Source of the DNA: an uncultured Clostridium sp.
Lineage (GTDB): Bacteria; Bacillota; Clostridia; Lachnospirales; Anaerotignaceae
Direction: 5' to 3'
Assembly: GCA_947246775.1 (NCBI GenBank)
Contig: CAMXTM010000136.1
Coordinates: 1 to 5,957 of the forward strand
Length of the DNA stretch: 5,957 bases
Shown: piece after piece, positions 1-5,140 of the stretch
Layout: the number at the start of each line of letters is the position of its first letter
Numbering within the stretch: position 1 is the first letter of the stretch
Made by a program: the position numbers and the translations under genes
The notes under the pieces: generated by a model
What the model saw: only the letters and a program-made list of their open reading frames with translations
The model's database searches: none
Told to the model about the DNA's origin: nothing

Positions 1-1
1 T

Positions 2-307
2 GTACCGAAAAGCCTGTGCTACAATACCTTGTTCTATGGTATCACCACGAGCAAGACGTTCAATTTCCATAACAAGTACACCAGCCCATTTACCTTGTTC
101 TACTTCTTGTAGCATCTGTTGCATAACGGGACGAGCAGAAAGTGTTTCACCTGAAACAATTTCTTTATAAATTTCAGTCACATTTAATTGTAATTTTTTT
201 GCTAATTCTAGTAGTATATTTTGGTGTCTTGCAAGGGTTTCTCCCTCTCCTCGTGATTCTGCTTCCATATCTGCACGGGATTTTCTTAAATATAAACAAT
301 ATTGCAT
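2..307 (-). CDS. Large serine recombinase, N-terminal part (partial, runs off left edge)
   Basis: The 102 visible codons form the catalytic resolvase domain of a large serine recombinase of the phage-integrase or transposon type. The protein begins MQYCLYLRKSRAD, so Ser10 in YLRKSR is the expected nucleophile that makes the covalent 5'-phosphoserine link to DNA. Later landmarks are GEGETLARHQ (about 21-30), an IYKEIVSGET block, ARPVMQQML (the region of the conserved Arg-Pro), and VLVMEIERLARGD, which corresponds to the family's V-x-x-x-DRLxR motif with E in place of D. The start is ATG at 307, preceded by AAGGAAG about eight bases upstream. The zinc-ribbon and coiled-coil DNA-binding part would lie left of the window. 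Such proteins integrate and excise prophages or integrative elements, so the left side is probably mobile DNA. The family is secure; the specific element is unknown. Confidence 0.93.
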   Translation of the reverse strand, partial: MQYCLYLRKSRADMEAESRGEGETLARHQNILLELAKKLQLNVTEIYKEIVSGETLSARPVMQQMLQEVEQGKWAGVLVMEIERLARGDTIEQGIVAQAFRY

Positions 308-318
308 TTTTTTCACTT

Positions 319-348
319 CCTTTGTTTTATCCTATGATAGAAACAAGG
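319..348. repeat. Imperfect 30-bp dyad between recombinase and small divergent gene
   Basis: Two 13-base arms (319-331 and 336-348) around a 4-base centre pair as CCTT...ATC with GAT...AAGG. Twelve Watson-Crick pairs form if one base is left unpaired in each arm. On the recombinase strand the distal arm ends in AAAGG, which is part of that gene's Shine-Dalgarno sequence (316-322), so the hairpin could occlude ribosome binding. Alternatively it may be an operator, or part of an attachment site, since serine integrase att sites are imperfect dyads often close to the integrase gene. The dyad is seen; its function is inferred. Confidence 0.5.
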
Positions 349-380
349 GAATTATCAAAAATAATCATAAAATTACAGCA

Positions 381-386
381 TATAAT
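381..386 (+). promoter_or_regulatory. Candidate -10 box for the small plus-strand gene
   Basis: A perfect TATAAT stands 31 bases before the ATG at 418. No good -35 hexamer lies 16-18 bases upstream (the best is AT-only sequence near 358-363), so this would be a weak or activated promoter. In this AT-rich DNA a chance match is possible. Confidence 0.3.
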
Positions 387-417
387 AAAAAATAGAATGT
401 TGTAGGAGAGTGCTGAT

Positions 418-588
418 ATGGAACAAAAAGAAATACCACATATTGTAAAAGAATTTTATGTTGGGTACAGTAAAGTAAAAATAGCAGATAACTATTATAG
501 TAATAAATCAAAAGAGGAGATAGATAAAATATTAAAAAAAATTGCACAAATAGCATTACAAGATAATAGAGTAAATCAGAAAGATTAA
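418..588 (+). CDS. Small charged protein divergent to the serine recombinase (56 aa, unknown function)
   Basis: A 56-codon gene starts at ATG 418 with GGAGAG seven bases upstream and ends at TAA 586-588. The protein is Lys- and Ile-rich with no membrane segment or signal peptide. It reads as a short beta-type opening (IVKEFYVGYSKVKIADNYY) followed by an amphipathic helix (SKEEIDKILKKIAQIALQD). That pattern of a 'YVG-x-x-KVxI' strand followed by a 'K-x-EEI-x-x-IL-x-x-IA' helix resembles, from memory, small proteins found beside serine recombinases on clostridial phages and integrative elements. I cannot assign a named family. Codon use is normal, the ribosome binding site is good, and a strong terminator follows, all of which favour a real gene. 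It may be an excision or regulatory accessory factor, but that is inference from position only. Confidence 0.6.
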   Translation: MEQKEIPHIVKEFYVGYSKVKIADNYYSNKSKEEIDKILKKIAQIALQDNRVNQKD

Positions 589-610
589 AAAACCATATTT
601 TAATACATAA

Positions 611-678
611 AAAATGCACCACCAAACAAAATACATGATTTTTTCATGTTTTTTATTTGAGGTGCAATTTTATTTTTC
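611..678. terminator. Long bidirectional intrinsic terminator
   Basis: The outer stem TGCACC (615-620) pairs with GGTGCA (661-666). It continues inward through CAAA/TTTG and an A-rich/T-rich helix to an ACATGA/TCATGT core (633-638 and 644-649). A T-rich tract follows on the plus side (after 666), serving the 418-588 gene. A run of Ts precedes it on the complementary side, serving the LCP gene that ends at 683. The convergent arrangement fits one shared terminator. Confidence 0.82.
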
Positions 679-682
679 GATT

Positions 683-2002
683 TTATGATGGTGCATACTC
701 TGAAAATGGCACATCATCGTATAGGAATTTGTTAAGCATATCGGCTGCTTGTTCTAGGTCATAGTGATATACCCACAACTCTACTCCCTCTACTTCTGTT
801 TTTGTTTTATAACCATCTGTTTTAATGTAGTCATTAGGGAAGCTATCTTGCTCTAATACTAAATTTTTATTCATGGCAACAGGTGCTAACTGCAATATTT
901 CTGCATCAGTCAAAGAGGTTTCCATCATAGGCATCAGTGTTTTGACATAAGAAGGATATTGAAAAGGACTTAATCCTTTTGCTTTTTCAAACAAACACAT
1001 CATTACTTTTCTTTGTCTGCCCGTTCTCATATCATCGTTGTCATTTTTCCTAATTCTGGAATAACTAACAGCTTGTTCCCCATTGAGATGAACTGCTCCT
1101 GTTTGCTGTATTTTTTCTACACCAGGCGCAACATATTTATTTAATTCTAGTCTTTCGCCCTCATTGATTTCTACATCAATACCGCCCATTTGCTCTATAA
1201 TTTCTGCTAACTGCTCAAAATTGACTGTAATATAATCTGTAATGTCCATACCAAAGTTTTCATTTACCGTTGCCATAGCAAGTTCTGGACCACCATAAGA
1301 ATAAGCATGTGTGATTTTTGTTCTGCCATATTTTGGTATATTGACATAAGTATCTCTTGCAATAGAAACCATTTTGACTTTTCCCTTGTTGCCATCAATC
1401 GATACTACCATAATTGCATCAGAATTGCCTGTATCTTCTCCATTTCTCGAGTCTACACCAAAGACGGCAATATTTTTGATTTTCATTTCGACAGATTGTA
1501 TTTGTTGCTCCTCGTTGATGCTAAGTTCTGTTTCATCAACAACTTCTCTTGTCATATCTTTTGTATAATACTTAAATGCAGCAAAAGCACCTCCTGCACC
1601 TAAAAATAATATAAAAAATACGATTAAAAAGGTTCTAATAAATATTTTTCTTAATCTATGCTGTTTTTGCTTTCTTTGAACCCTTGTGCCTACTGGTGGT
1701 GGCATAGTTTGTTGCATTTGCCGATTAGCTTGTTGCCTGTTTGCTGTTACTTGAGGTGGGATATGTATTTGTTGTTGTCTTTGCTGAGGCGGCATAGCCA
1801 TATGCTGTCTATTTGCTCCCATAGGTTGAGGTTGTCTGTTGGGCTGCGTTCTGTTTGATTTTATTGGTTGTGGTTGTCTATACATTTGTTTGCTTCTATC
1901 TATTGGCGGTTGTTGGTTTATCTGTTGCCTGTTTCTATCCATTTGTGGTGGCTGTCTATAAAATTGTTGTCTGTTTCTACGTTCTCCATCGTCTTTACTC
2001 AC
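683..2002 (-). CDS. LytR-CpsA-Psr (LCP) family cell-wall glycopolymer transferase with long Q/N-rich cytoplasmic tail
   Basis: A 439-aa membrane protein of the LCP family, which transfers undecaprenyl-linked anionic glycopolymers (teichoic acid or capsule type) to peptidoglycan at the outer membrane face. Residues 1-115 are a low-complexity cytoplasmic tail built from NRQ, RQPQP and PPQ units. A basic patch (RVQRKQKQHRLRK, about 107-119) precedes one transmembrane helix at about 119-143. The LCP domain spans about 176-340 with the expected residues: FGVDSR (D184, R186), SDAIMV (D195), SIARDT (R216, D217) and YSRIRK with DMRTGRQRK (R316, R318, R326, R329). These Asp and Arg residues bind metal and pyrophosphate lipid in known members. 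A shorter C-terminal extension follows. The start is GTG at 2002, chosen because GGAGGGG lies five bases upstream. It has its own promoter and appears monocistronic. The exact paralogue (TagT/U/V-like) and substrate cannot be told. Confidence 0.95.
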   Translation of the reverse strand: MSKDDGERRNRQQFYRQPPQMDRNRQQINQQPPIDRSKQMYRQPQPIKSNRTQPNRQPQPMGANRQHMAMPPQQRQQQIHIPPQVTANRQQANRQMQQTMPPPVGTRVQRKQKQHRLRKIFIRTFLIVFFILFLGAGGAFAAFKYYTKDMTREVVDETELSINEEQQIQSVEMKIKNIAVFGVDSRNGEDTGNSDAIMVVSIDGNKGKVKMVSIARDTYVNIPKYGRTKITHAYSYGGPELAMATVNENFGMDITDYITVNFEQLAEIIEQMGGIDVEINEGERLELNKYVAPGVEKIQQTGAVHLNGEQAVSYSRIRKNDNDDMRTGRQRKVMMCLFEKAKGLSPFQYPSYVKTLMPMMETSLTDAEILQLAPVAMNKNLVLEQDSFPNDYIKTDGYKTKTEVEGVELWVYHYDLEQAADMLNKFLYDDVPFSEYAPS

Positions 2003-2054
2003 AAAGTCCCCTCCAGAATTTATTTTTTTTACTTTATATTACAACACACAATTA

Positions 2055-2084
2055 ACTATACCATAAAACCTAGTTTTTTGACAA
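2055..2084 (-). promoter_or_regulatory. Sigma-A promoter of the LCP gene
   Basis: On the minus strand TTGTCA (2079-2084) and TATAGT (2055-2060) are separated by 18 bases, and the -10 is preceded by TGG, giving an extended TGnTATA-type -10. The predicted start point is about 45 bases before the GTG start codon. The fit to the vegetative consensus is good. Confidence 0.6.
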
Positions 2085-2222
2085 TGTTTTCATGCAAAAA
2101 AGGATTTGAAAAGATTTCAAAATTTTTTTTATACTTATTTAGTAAATAGGCGACATAAAAATATAAAAAGTCTGAAATTTATACATTATATGCAATAAAC
2201 CAACAAAATTTATGTAGAATCA

Positions 2223-2251
2223 TTTACAATAGTTTTGTTTTATAGTAAAAT
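2223..2251 (+). promoter_or_regulatory. Candidate sigma-A promoter of the DUF4230 gene
   Basis: TTTACA (2223-2228) and TAAAAT (2246-2251) are separated by 17 bases, which would give a leader of about 78 bases before the ATG at 2336. The surrounding sequence is so AT-rich that other -10 choices, such as TATGAT near 2299, cannot be excluded. Confidence 0.4.
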
Positions 2252-2335
2252 TCTTTTATCTAAAATAATAAAATATTCGCAAAAATTACAAGTTCTATTA
2301 TGATAAGACAATTTATTATATACAAGGAGGGTAAT

Positions 2336-2965
2336 ATGAGAGAGAAAGCAAAATACATAAGGATAGGCATTGTAATAGGTGTAATTTTAATACTTGCTTT
2401 AGAAATTGCCTTAGCAATAGGATTTAAAGGATTTTTAAAAAGAGATTCCAGCAAAGTAGATATTCGTTTAATCAATGAAGAAATTAAAGATATTGGAGAA
2501 CTTGCTACAGTAGAGTATTTGTATACAAATGCTGACAAGTTAGAAAAACCTATGGAGTTACTTGGAAAAGATATTCCAATTTCATTCACTACAAAATCAC
2601 TTGTAACAAAATGGAATGGTTCAATTAAGGCTGGGATAGATATTGACAAAGTAGAAGCAAAAGAAAATAAAAAAACAAAAGAGATAATTGTATCTATTCC
2701 AAATGCCAAAATACTTTCACATGAAATAGATAATGAAAGTATAGAAACGCTTGATGAAAGAGATGGACTATTTAATAAAGTTAAAATTGATGATGCGAGA
2801 GAGCTTGATGCAAAATCTAAAAATACGATGGAGCAAACAGCTATAGAAAGAGGCGTATTAGAAAGGGCTTTAGAAAATGCAAAAGAAATTATTTATAAGA
2901 TTATCAATACAGATGTATTAAAAGAAGAAGGCTATACAATTGTATTTGAGGTAATAGAAGAATAG
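2336..2965 (+). CDS. DUF4230 family membrane-anchored protein
   Basis: A 209-aa protein with an N-terminal signal-anchor helix (about 8-30, IRIGIVIGVILILALEIALA) and an extracytoplasmic domain. The domain follows the DUF4230 pattern as I recall it: IKDIGELATVEYLYT (about 50-64), a strand-rich centre with WNGSIKAGIDIDKV (93-106), IIVSIPNAKILSHEID (117-132), then an acidic LDERDGLFNK segment and a helical C-terminus ending in YTIVFEV. These proteins are widespread in Firmicutes and Bacteroidota, and I know of no assigned biochemical role. The start is ATG 2336 because AAGGAGG (2324-2330) sits five bases before it. An in-frame ATG at 2300 would put that ribosome binding site inside the gene and has none of its own. 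The gene stands alone, with its own upstream region and a downstream terminator. The family call is good; function is unknown. Confidence 0.85.
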   Translation: MREKAKYIRIGIVIGVILILALEIALAIGFKGFLKRDSSKVDIRLINEEIKDIGELATVEYLYTNADKLEKPMELLGKDIPISFTTKSLVTKWNGSIKAGIDIDKVEAKENKKTKEIIVSIPNAKILSHEIDNESIETLDERDGLFNKVKIDDARELDAKSKNTMEQTAIERGVLERALENAKEIIYKIINTDVLKEEGYTIVFEVIEE

Positions 2966-2973
2966 TAAAAAAT

Positions 2974-3007
2974 AAAAGGCACTAACCATTTGTGGAAAGT
3001 GCCTTTT
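2974..3007. terminator. Bidirectional terminator between DUF4230 gene and thiD
   Basis: AAAAGGCACT (2974-2983) pairs perfectly with AGTGCCTTTT (2998-3007). An inner CCA/TGG helix is set off by an AA/AA internal loop. Plus-strand Ts follow at 3004-3014, and the minus-strand reading has TTTT after the stem with further Ts. It lies between two converging genes (stops at 2965 and 3021) and should end both transcripts. Confidence 0.88.
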
Positions 3008-3020
3008 GTTTTTTACTTAA

Positions 3021-3827
3021 CTATTCTACTGGCATACCTGCTTTTTGATATAATGCATAAAAGTGATTGGTTGGACCTACACCCTTACCAATATCCAGTG
3101 CGTGTTCAATCGCAACAGTAATATATTCTTTTGCTGCTTTGACAGCTTGTTCTGCTGTTTTACCTTTTGCCAAATTTGCTGCGATAGCTGAGGACAATGT
3201 ACAGCCTGTACCATGTGTATTTTTTGTGTGTATTCTTTGTCCTGTTAGTGCAACATAATCTTTGCCATCATAAAAAATATCTGTAGCATCATTTTCTAAA
3301 TGTCCACCTTTTATCAGGACATTTTTTGCACCCATATCATATATTACTTTTGCTGCCTTTTTCATATCTTCTATATTTTTAATGTGCATATCAGTAATGA
3401 CTTCTGCTTCAGGCAAATTTGGTGTTACAACATAGGCAAGTGGTATTAGTTCACTAATTAATGTTTGTTTTGCCTCTGGCTGCATTAAATCAAAACCACT
3501 TTTTGAAATCATAACAGGGTCTAATACGACATTTTTTACATCATACTGTTTTAATTTTTCTGCAATCGCCTGAATGGTTTCAATTTGGGAAACCATTCCT
3601 ATTTTTACCGCACTCACTTCTATATCTGTAAAGATAGCATCTATTTGCCCTTTTATAATAGATGGTGTAATGTCTTGACAGCCAAAAACACCTTGTGTAT
3701 TTTGCACTGTAACCGCTGTAATCACGCTCATACCATAAGTACCTAATGCAGAAAACGTTTTAATATCCGCTTGTATGCCTGCTCCGCCACAAGTGTCACT
3801 TCCCGCAATTGTTAAAACACATTTCAT
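3021..3827 (-). CDS. thiD: Hydroxymethylpyrimidine / phosphomethylpyrimidine kinase ThiD
   Basis: A 268-aa cytoplasmic ribokinase-fold kinase, the usual ThiD length. It phosphorylates 4-amino-5-hydroxymethyl-2-methylpyrimidine (HMP) and then HMP-P to HMP-PP, the pyrimidine half of thiamine. Diagnostic motifs are LTIAGSDTCGGAGIQADIKTF (5-25, substrate loop), TAVTVQNT (37-44, with Q42 in the position of the HMP-contacting Gln of characterised ThiD), VLDPVM (101-106), TPNLPEAE (135-142), LIKGGH (171-176) and the NTHGTGCTLSSAIAANLA block (203-220), whose GTGC loop carries the catalytic region with Cys209. ATG 3827 is preceded by a modest GGGG-containing site about nine bases upstream, only 14 bases after the thiW stop, so the two genes are co-transcribed under the TPP riboswitch. 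A pyridoxal kinase role is less likely given the thiamine context. Very secure. Confidence 0.97.
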   Translation of the reverse strand: MKCVLTIAGSDTCGGAGIQADIKTFSALGTYGMSVITAVTVQNTQGVFGCQDITPSIIKGQIDAIFTDIEVSAVKIGMVSQIETIQAIAEKLKQYDVKNVVLDPVMISKSGFDLMQPEAKQTLISELIPLAYVVTPNLPEAEVITDMHIKNIEDMKKAAKVIYDMGAKNVLIKGGHLENDATDIFYDGKDYVALTGQRIHTKNTHGTGCTLSSAIAANLAKGKTAEQAVKAAKEYITVAIEHALDIGKGVGPTNHFYALYQKAGMPVE

Positions 3828-3841
3828 TTTTTACACACCCC

Positions 3842-4336
3842 TTACGATTCAATTATTTTTTTTGCTGTTGCTACAAATGCTTTGGACTGTAATATAATTA
3901 CAGCAATAATACTGCCGCCTATTGTACTGATTAAAAATGGCACAACATAGGCAAAAGCACCTACTGCATTGCCCATAATAAAGATAGCAATTGGGACTGC
4001 CAAAAATCCGCCTAGTATGCCTGTACCAAATATTTCACCTAATGCAGTAAAATAATTATTTTTTGTCAAACGATATACTTGCCCTGCAAGTAATGCGCCT
4101 ACCATACTACCAGGAAAAGCCATTAACGAGCCTGTTCCCATAAAGTTCCTTAGTAGTGAAATGCAAAATGCATTTACTACACCATAGTATGGTCCTAATA
4201 ACACCGCTGACAGCACATTGATAGTGTGTTGAACAGGAAAACATTTTGATGCACCTATGGGGATATAAATAATTTGTCCCGCTAAAGCACCAATGGCAAT
4301 CAACAATGCAGATATTGTTAATTTTTTTGTTTTCAT
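3842..4336 (-). CDS. thiW: ThiW, ECF transporter S component (predicted thiazole uptake)
   Basis: A 164-aa integral membrane protein with about five to six hydrophobic helices. It matches the ThiW family in length and landmarks: MKTKKLTISALLIAIG (1-16), IPIGASKCFPVQHTINVLSAVLLGP (25-49), LLRNFMGTGSLMAFPGSMVGALLAG (61-85) and LGEIFGTGILGG (99-110). ThiW occurs in TPP-riboswitch operons and is predicted from comparative genomics to be the substrate-binding subunit for the thiazole precursor hydroxyethylthiazole, working with the shared EcfAA'T energising module encoded elsewhere. The start is ATG 4336, with GGAGA about ten bases upstream. The frame stays open to 4420, but that extension overlaps the riboswitch terminator and is not translated sequence. 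ThiM and ThiE, needed to use the thiazole, are not in this window. Confidence 0.93.
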   Translation of the reverse strand: MKTKKLTISALLIAIGALAGQIIYIPIGASKCFPVQHTINVLSAVLLGPYYGVVNAFCISLLRNFMGTGSLMAFPGSMVGALLAGQVYRLTKNNYFTALGEIFGTGILGGFLAVPIAIFIMGNAVGAFAYVVPFLISTIGGSIIAVIILQSKAFVATAKKIIES

Positions 4337-4398
4337 AATGCATACATCTCCTTTTTTATTCTTGTTTAAAAATAGACAGTGATAGTAATGTTTAGGGG

Positions 4399-4437
4399 AA
4401 AAAACAAAAAAGCATAGCAAATAATTTTTGCTATGCT
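4399..4437 (-). terminator. Intrinsic terminator of the TPP riboswitch
   Basis: In minus-strand sense AGCATAGCAAA (4437-4427) pairs with TTTGCTATGCT (4421-4411) around a five-base loop. A TTTTTG-TTTTTT tract down to 4399 follows. It lies between the aptamer and thiW, so it is the expression platform: premature termination when TPP is bound. The left arm is preceded by a tandem GCATAG copy (near 4443-4438), giving an alternative register for the same helix. Confidence 0.88.
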
Positions 4438-4449
4438 CTATGCACTAAA

Positions 4450-4542
4450 CCGCTTCCCTACGTTGGTATTATCCAAATCAGGTTCAAGGGTACAAAAAAT
4501 TCGTTTTTGTTCTCAGCTAATCTCCATTAGCACCCCCAGCAA
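4450..4542 (-). ncRNA. TPP riboswitch aptamer (THI element)
   Basis: The minus strand carries the conserved THI-box elements in order. GGGGGTGC (around 4537-4530) is followed by GCTGAGA, then a variable CAAAAACG...TTTTTTG arm (P3a). Next come ACCCTTGAACCTGAT and GGATAATACCA-CGTAGGGAA (down to about 4455). P1 can be drawn as UUGCU (4542-4538) with AGCGG (4454-4450), including two G-U pairs. The CTGAGA and CCTGAT segments form the pyrimidine-binding T-loop region, and the GGATAA/GTAGGGA part belongs to the pyrophosphate-binding arm. With the downstream terminator it should repress thiW-thiD when thiamine pyrophosphate is plentiful. Confidence 0.97.
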
Positions 4543-4559
4543 TATTACTATTTAATAAC

Positions 4560-4588
4560 AGTATAAGCTTCTTTTTCTATTCTGTCAA
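4560..4588 (-). promoter_or_regulatory. Sigma-A promoter of the thiW-thiD operon
   Basis: On the minus strand TTGACA (4583-4588) and TATACT (4560-4565) are separated by exactly 17 bases, an almost perfect vegetative promoter. Transcription would begin near 4553, about ten bases before aptamer P1. The -35 box lies only 35 bases beyond the cotJC fragment's stop codon. Confidence 0.85.
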
Positions 4589-4623
4589 TGCTTTATTGTG
4601 ATAATGTTGTAATTATATCAAAA

Positions 4624-4842
4624 TCATTGATAAGGTATATGGGCAAATTCTTCTGTAGCAATATCATTGAGGGTTGCCTTTGCTTCTGGTGTAACCATAG
4701 AAAATTTTTGGCTAAGATAGCGTAGAGATGCACCAAGTTCACCATCTGGACCACCATATTGTTCAATCATAATTTTTGCTAATCTTGCATCTGGTGTTGT
4801 AATTTTAATCGGAAATTCTAATTTTTTTTCATAAATCCACAT
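4624..4842 (-). pseudogene. cotJC: cotJC, truncated (spore coat, manganese-catalase-like)
   Basis: The 72 codons are a clear N-terminus of CotJC, a mother-cell coat protein of the Mn-catalase-like superfamily: MWIYEKKLEFPIKI (1-14), AKIMIEQYGGPDGELGASLRYLSQ (22-45) and NDIATEEFAH (59-68). CotJC is normally about 190 aa. Here similarity stops at EEFAH, and four unrelated residues (IPYQ) and TGA follow. The other two frames downstream do not resume the protein, so this is a loss of sequence and not a simple frameshift. The piece keeps E35, E65 and H68, the first-half metal ligands by analogy with Mn catalase, but lacks the second-half Glu and His and half of the four-helix bundle. ATG 4842 abuts the cotJB stop (TAA|ATG), with AAAGGAG inside cotJB. 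The fragment is still set for translation, so a stable mini-protein cannot be ruled out. Confidence 0.85.
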
Positions 4843-5127
4843 TTATTTACACTCCTTTCCTGCAAGGGAATAATTAAACTGTGACTGCCAAGGCCAGTAA
4901 TTATTTTTCCACTGCCAATTTTGCGTATCTGTTGCATAACTTCTAAAAGAACATAAAGGCCCAAAAGCATCTTCATATTTTGCTCTTACAGTATCTGCTG
5001 CTACAATGACTTGATTATAAGCATCAATTGCTTCTGCATCTTCAGGGTGTGTATTCAAATATAATCCTAAATCTACTGCCATAAAATCCAACTGTGTTAA
5101 ACTGTTTAAGAGTTCTTCTCTGTTCAT
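4843..5127 (-). CDS. cotJB: Spore coat protein CotJB
   Basis: A 94-aa CotJB-family protein, the usual size. It begins with a helix MNREELLNSLTQLDFMAVDLGLYLNTHPEDAEAIDAYNQ (1-39), containing the typical LDF-x-AV-DL-x-LYL-x-THP-x-D-A-x-A signature. A second helix (about 43-56), GPL (56-58) and a Trp-rich tail follow (NWQWKNNYWPWQ, 70-81), with WPW the hallmark of the family. In Bacillus subtilis CotJB belongs to the cotJABC operon and acts in inner coat assembly of the spore; its biochemical role is not known. ATG 5127 has AAAGGAGGG seven bases upstream, and the gene follows cotJA by 13 bases. It ends immediately against the start of the cotJC fragment, implying translational coupling. Confidence 0.95.
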   Translation of the reverse strand: MNREELLNSLTQLDFMAVDLGLYLNTHPEDAEAIDAYNQVIVAADTVRAKYEDAFGPLCSFRSYATDTQNWQWKNNYWPWQSQFNYSLAGKECK

Positions 5128-5140
5128 GACTAGCCCTCCT

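Larger units (their letters stand above)
2003..2335. other. 333-bp AT-rich divergent intergenic region
   Basis: This stretch separates the LCP gene from the DUF4230 gene. It holds the candidate promoters listed separately, a TTTGAAA-AGA-TTTCAAA hairpin (2105-2121) followed by eight Ts, and a TATTTA-G-TAAATA palindrome (2136-2148). The hairpin is only A/T-rich and has no gene before it, so I do not call it a terminator. No credible open reading frame with a ribosome binding site is visible in it. Confidence 0.6.

Noticed and set aside
142..405. 87-codon plus-strand open frame across the recombinase start, with a possible 23-codon leader from ATG 334
   Set aside because: Most of it is antisense to the recombinase, and neither ATG has a Shine-Dalgarno sequence.
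365..625. 86-codon minus-strand open frame overlapping the 56-aa gene
   Set aside because: It begins in the terminator hairpin, lacks a ribosome binding site and overlaps the plus-strand gene; the Leu/Tyr/Phe-rich translation is a complement artefact.
1307..2149. Several plus-strand open frames opposite the LCP gene
   Set aside because: They are shadows of the LCP coding strand, rich in Leu/Val/Cys from reading Gln/Asn/Arg codons backwards, and none has a ribosome binding site.
2260..2709. 149-codon minus-strand open frame opposite the DUF4230 gene
   Set aside because: It is the antisense shadow of a well-supported gene, has no ribosome binding site, and its protein is low-complexity Ile/Phe/Ser-rich as expected for the complement of AT-rich coding DNA.
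3067..3258. 63-codon plus-strand open frame opposite thiD
   Set aside because: It is an antisense shadow of conserved ThiD motifs with no ribosome binding site.
4107..4343. 78-codon minus-strand open frame inside thiW in another frame
   Set aside because: It overlaps the secure ThiW frame, and its translation has no recognisable domain.
4337..4420. 28-codon N-terminal extension of ThiW
   Set aside because: It would begin inside the riboswitch terminator, and the ribosome binding site and family start MKTKKLT both point to ATG 4336.
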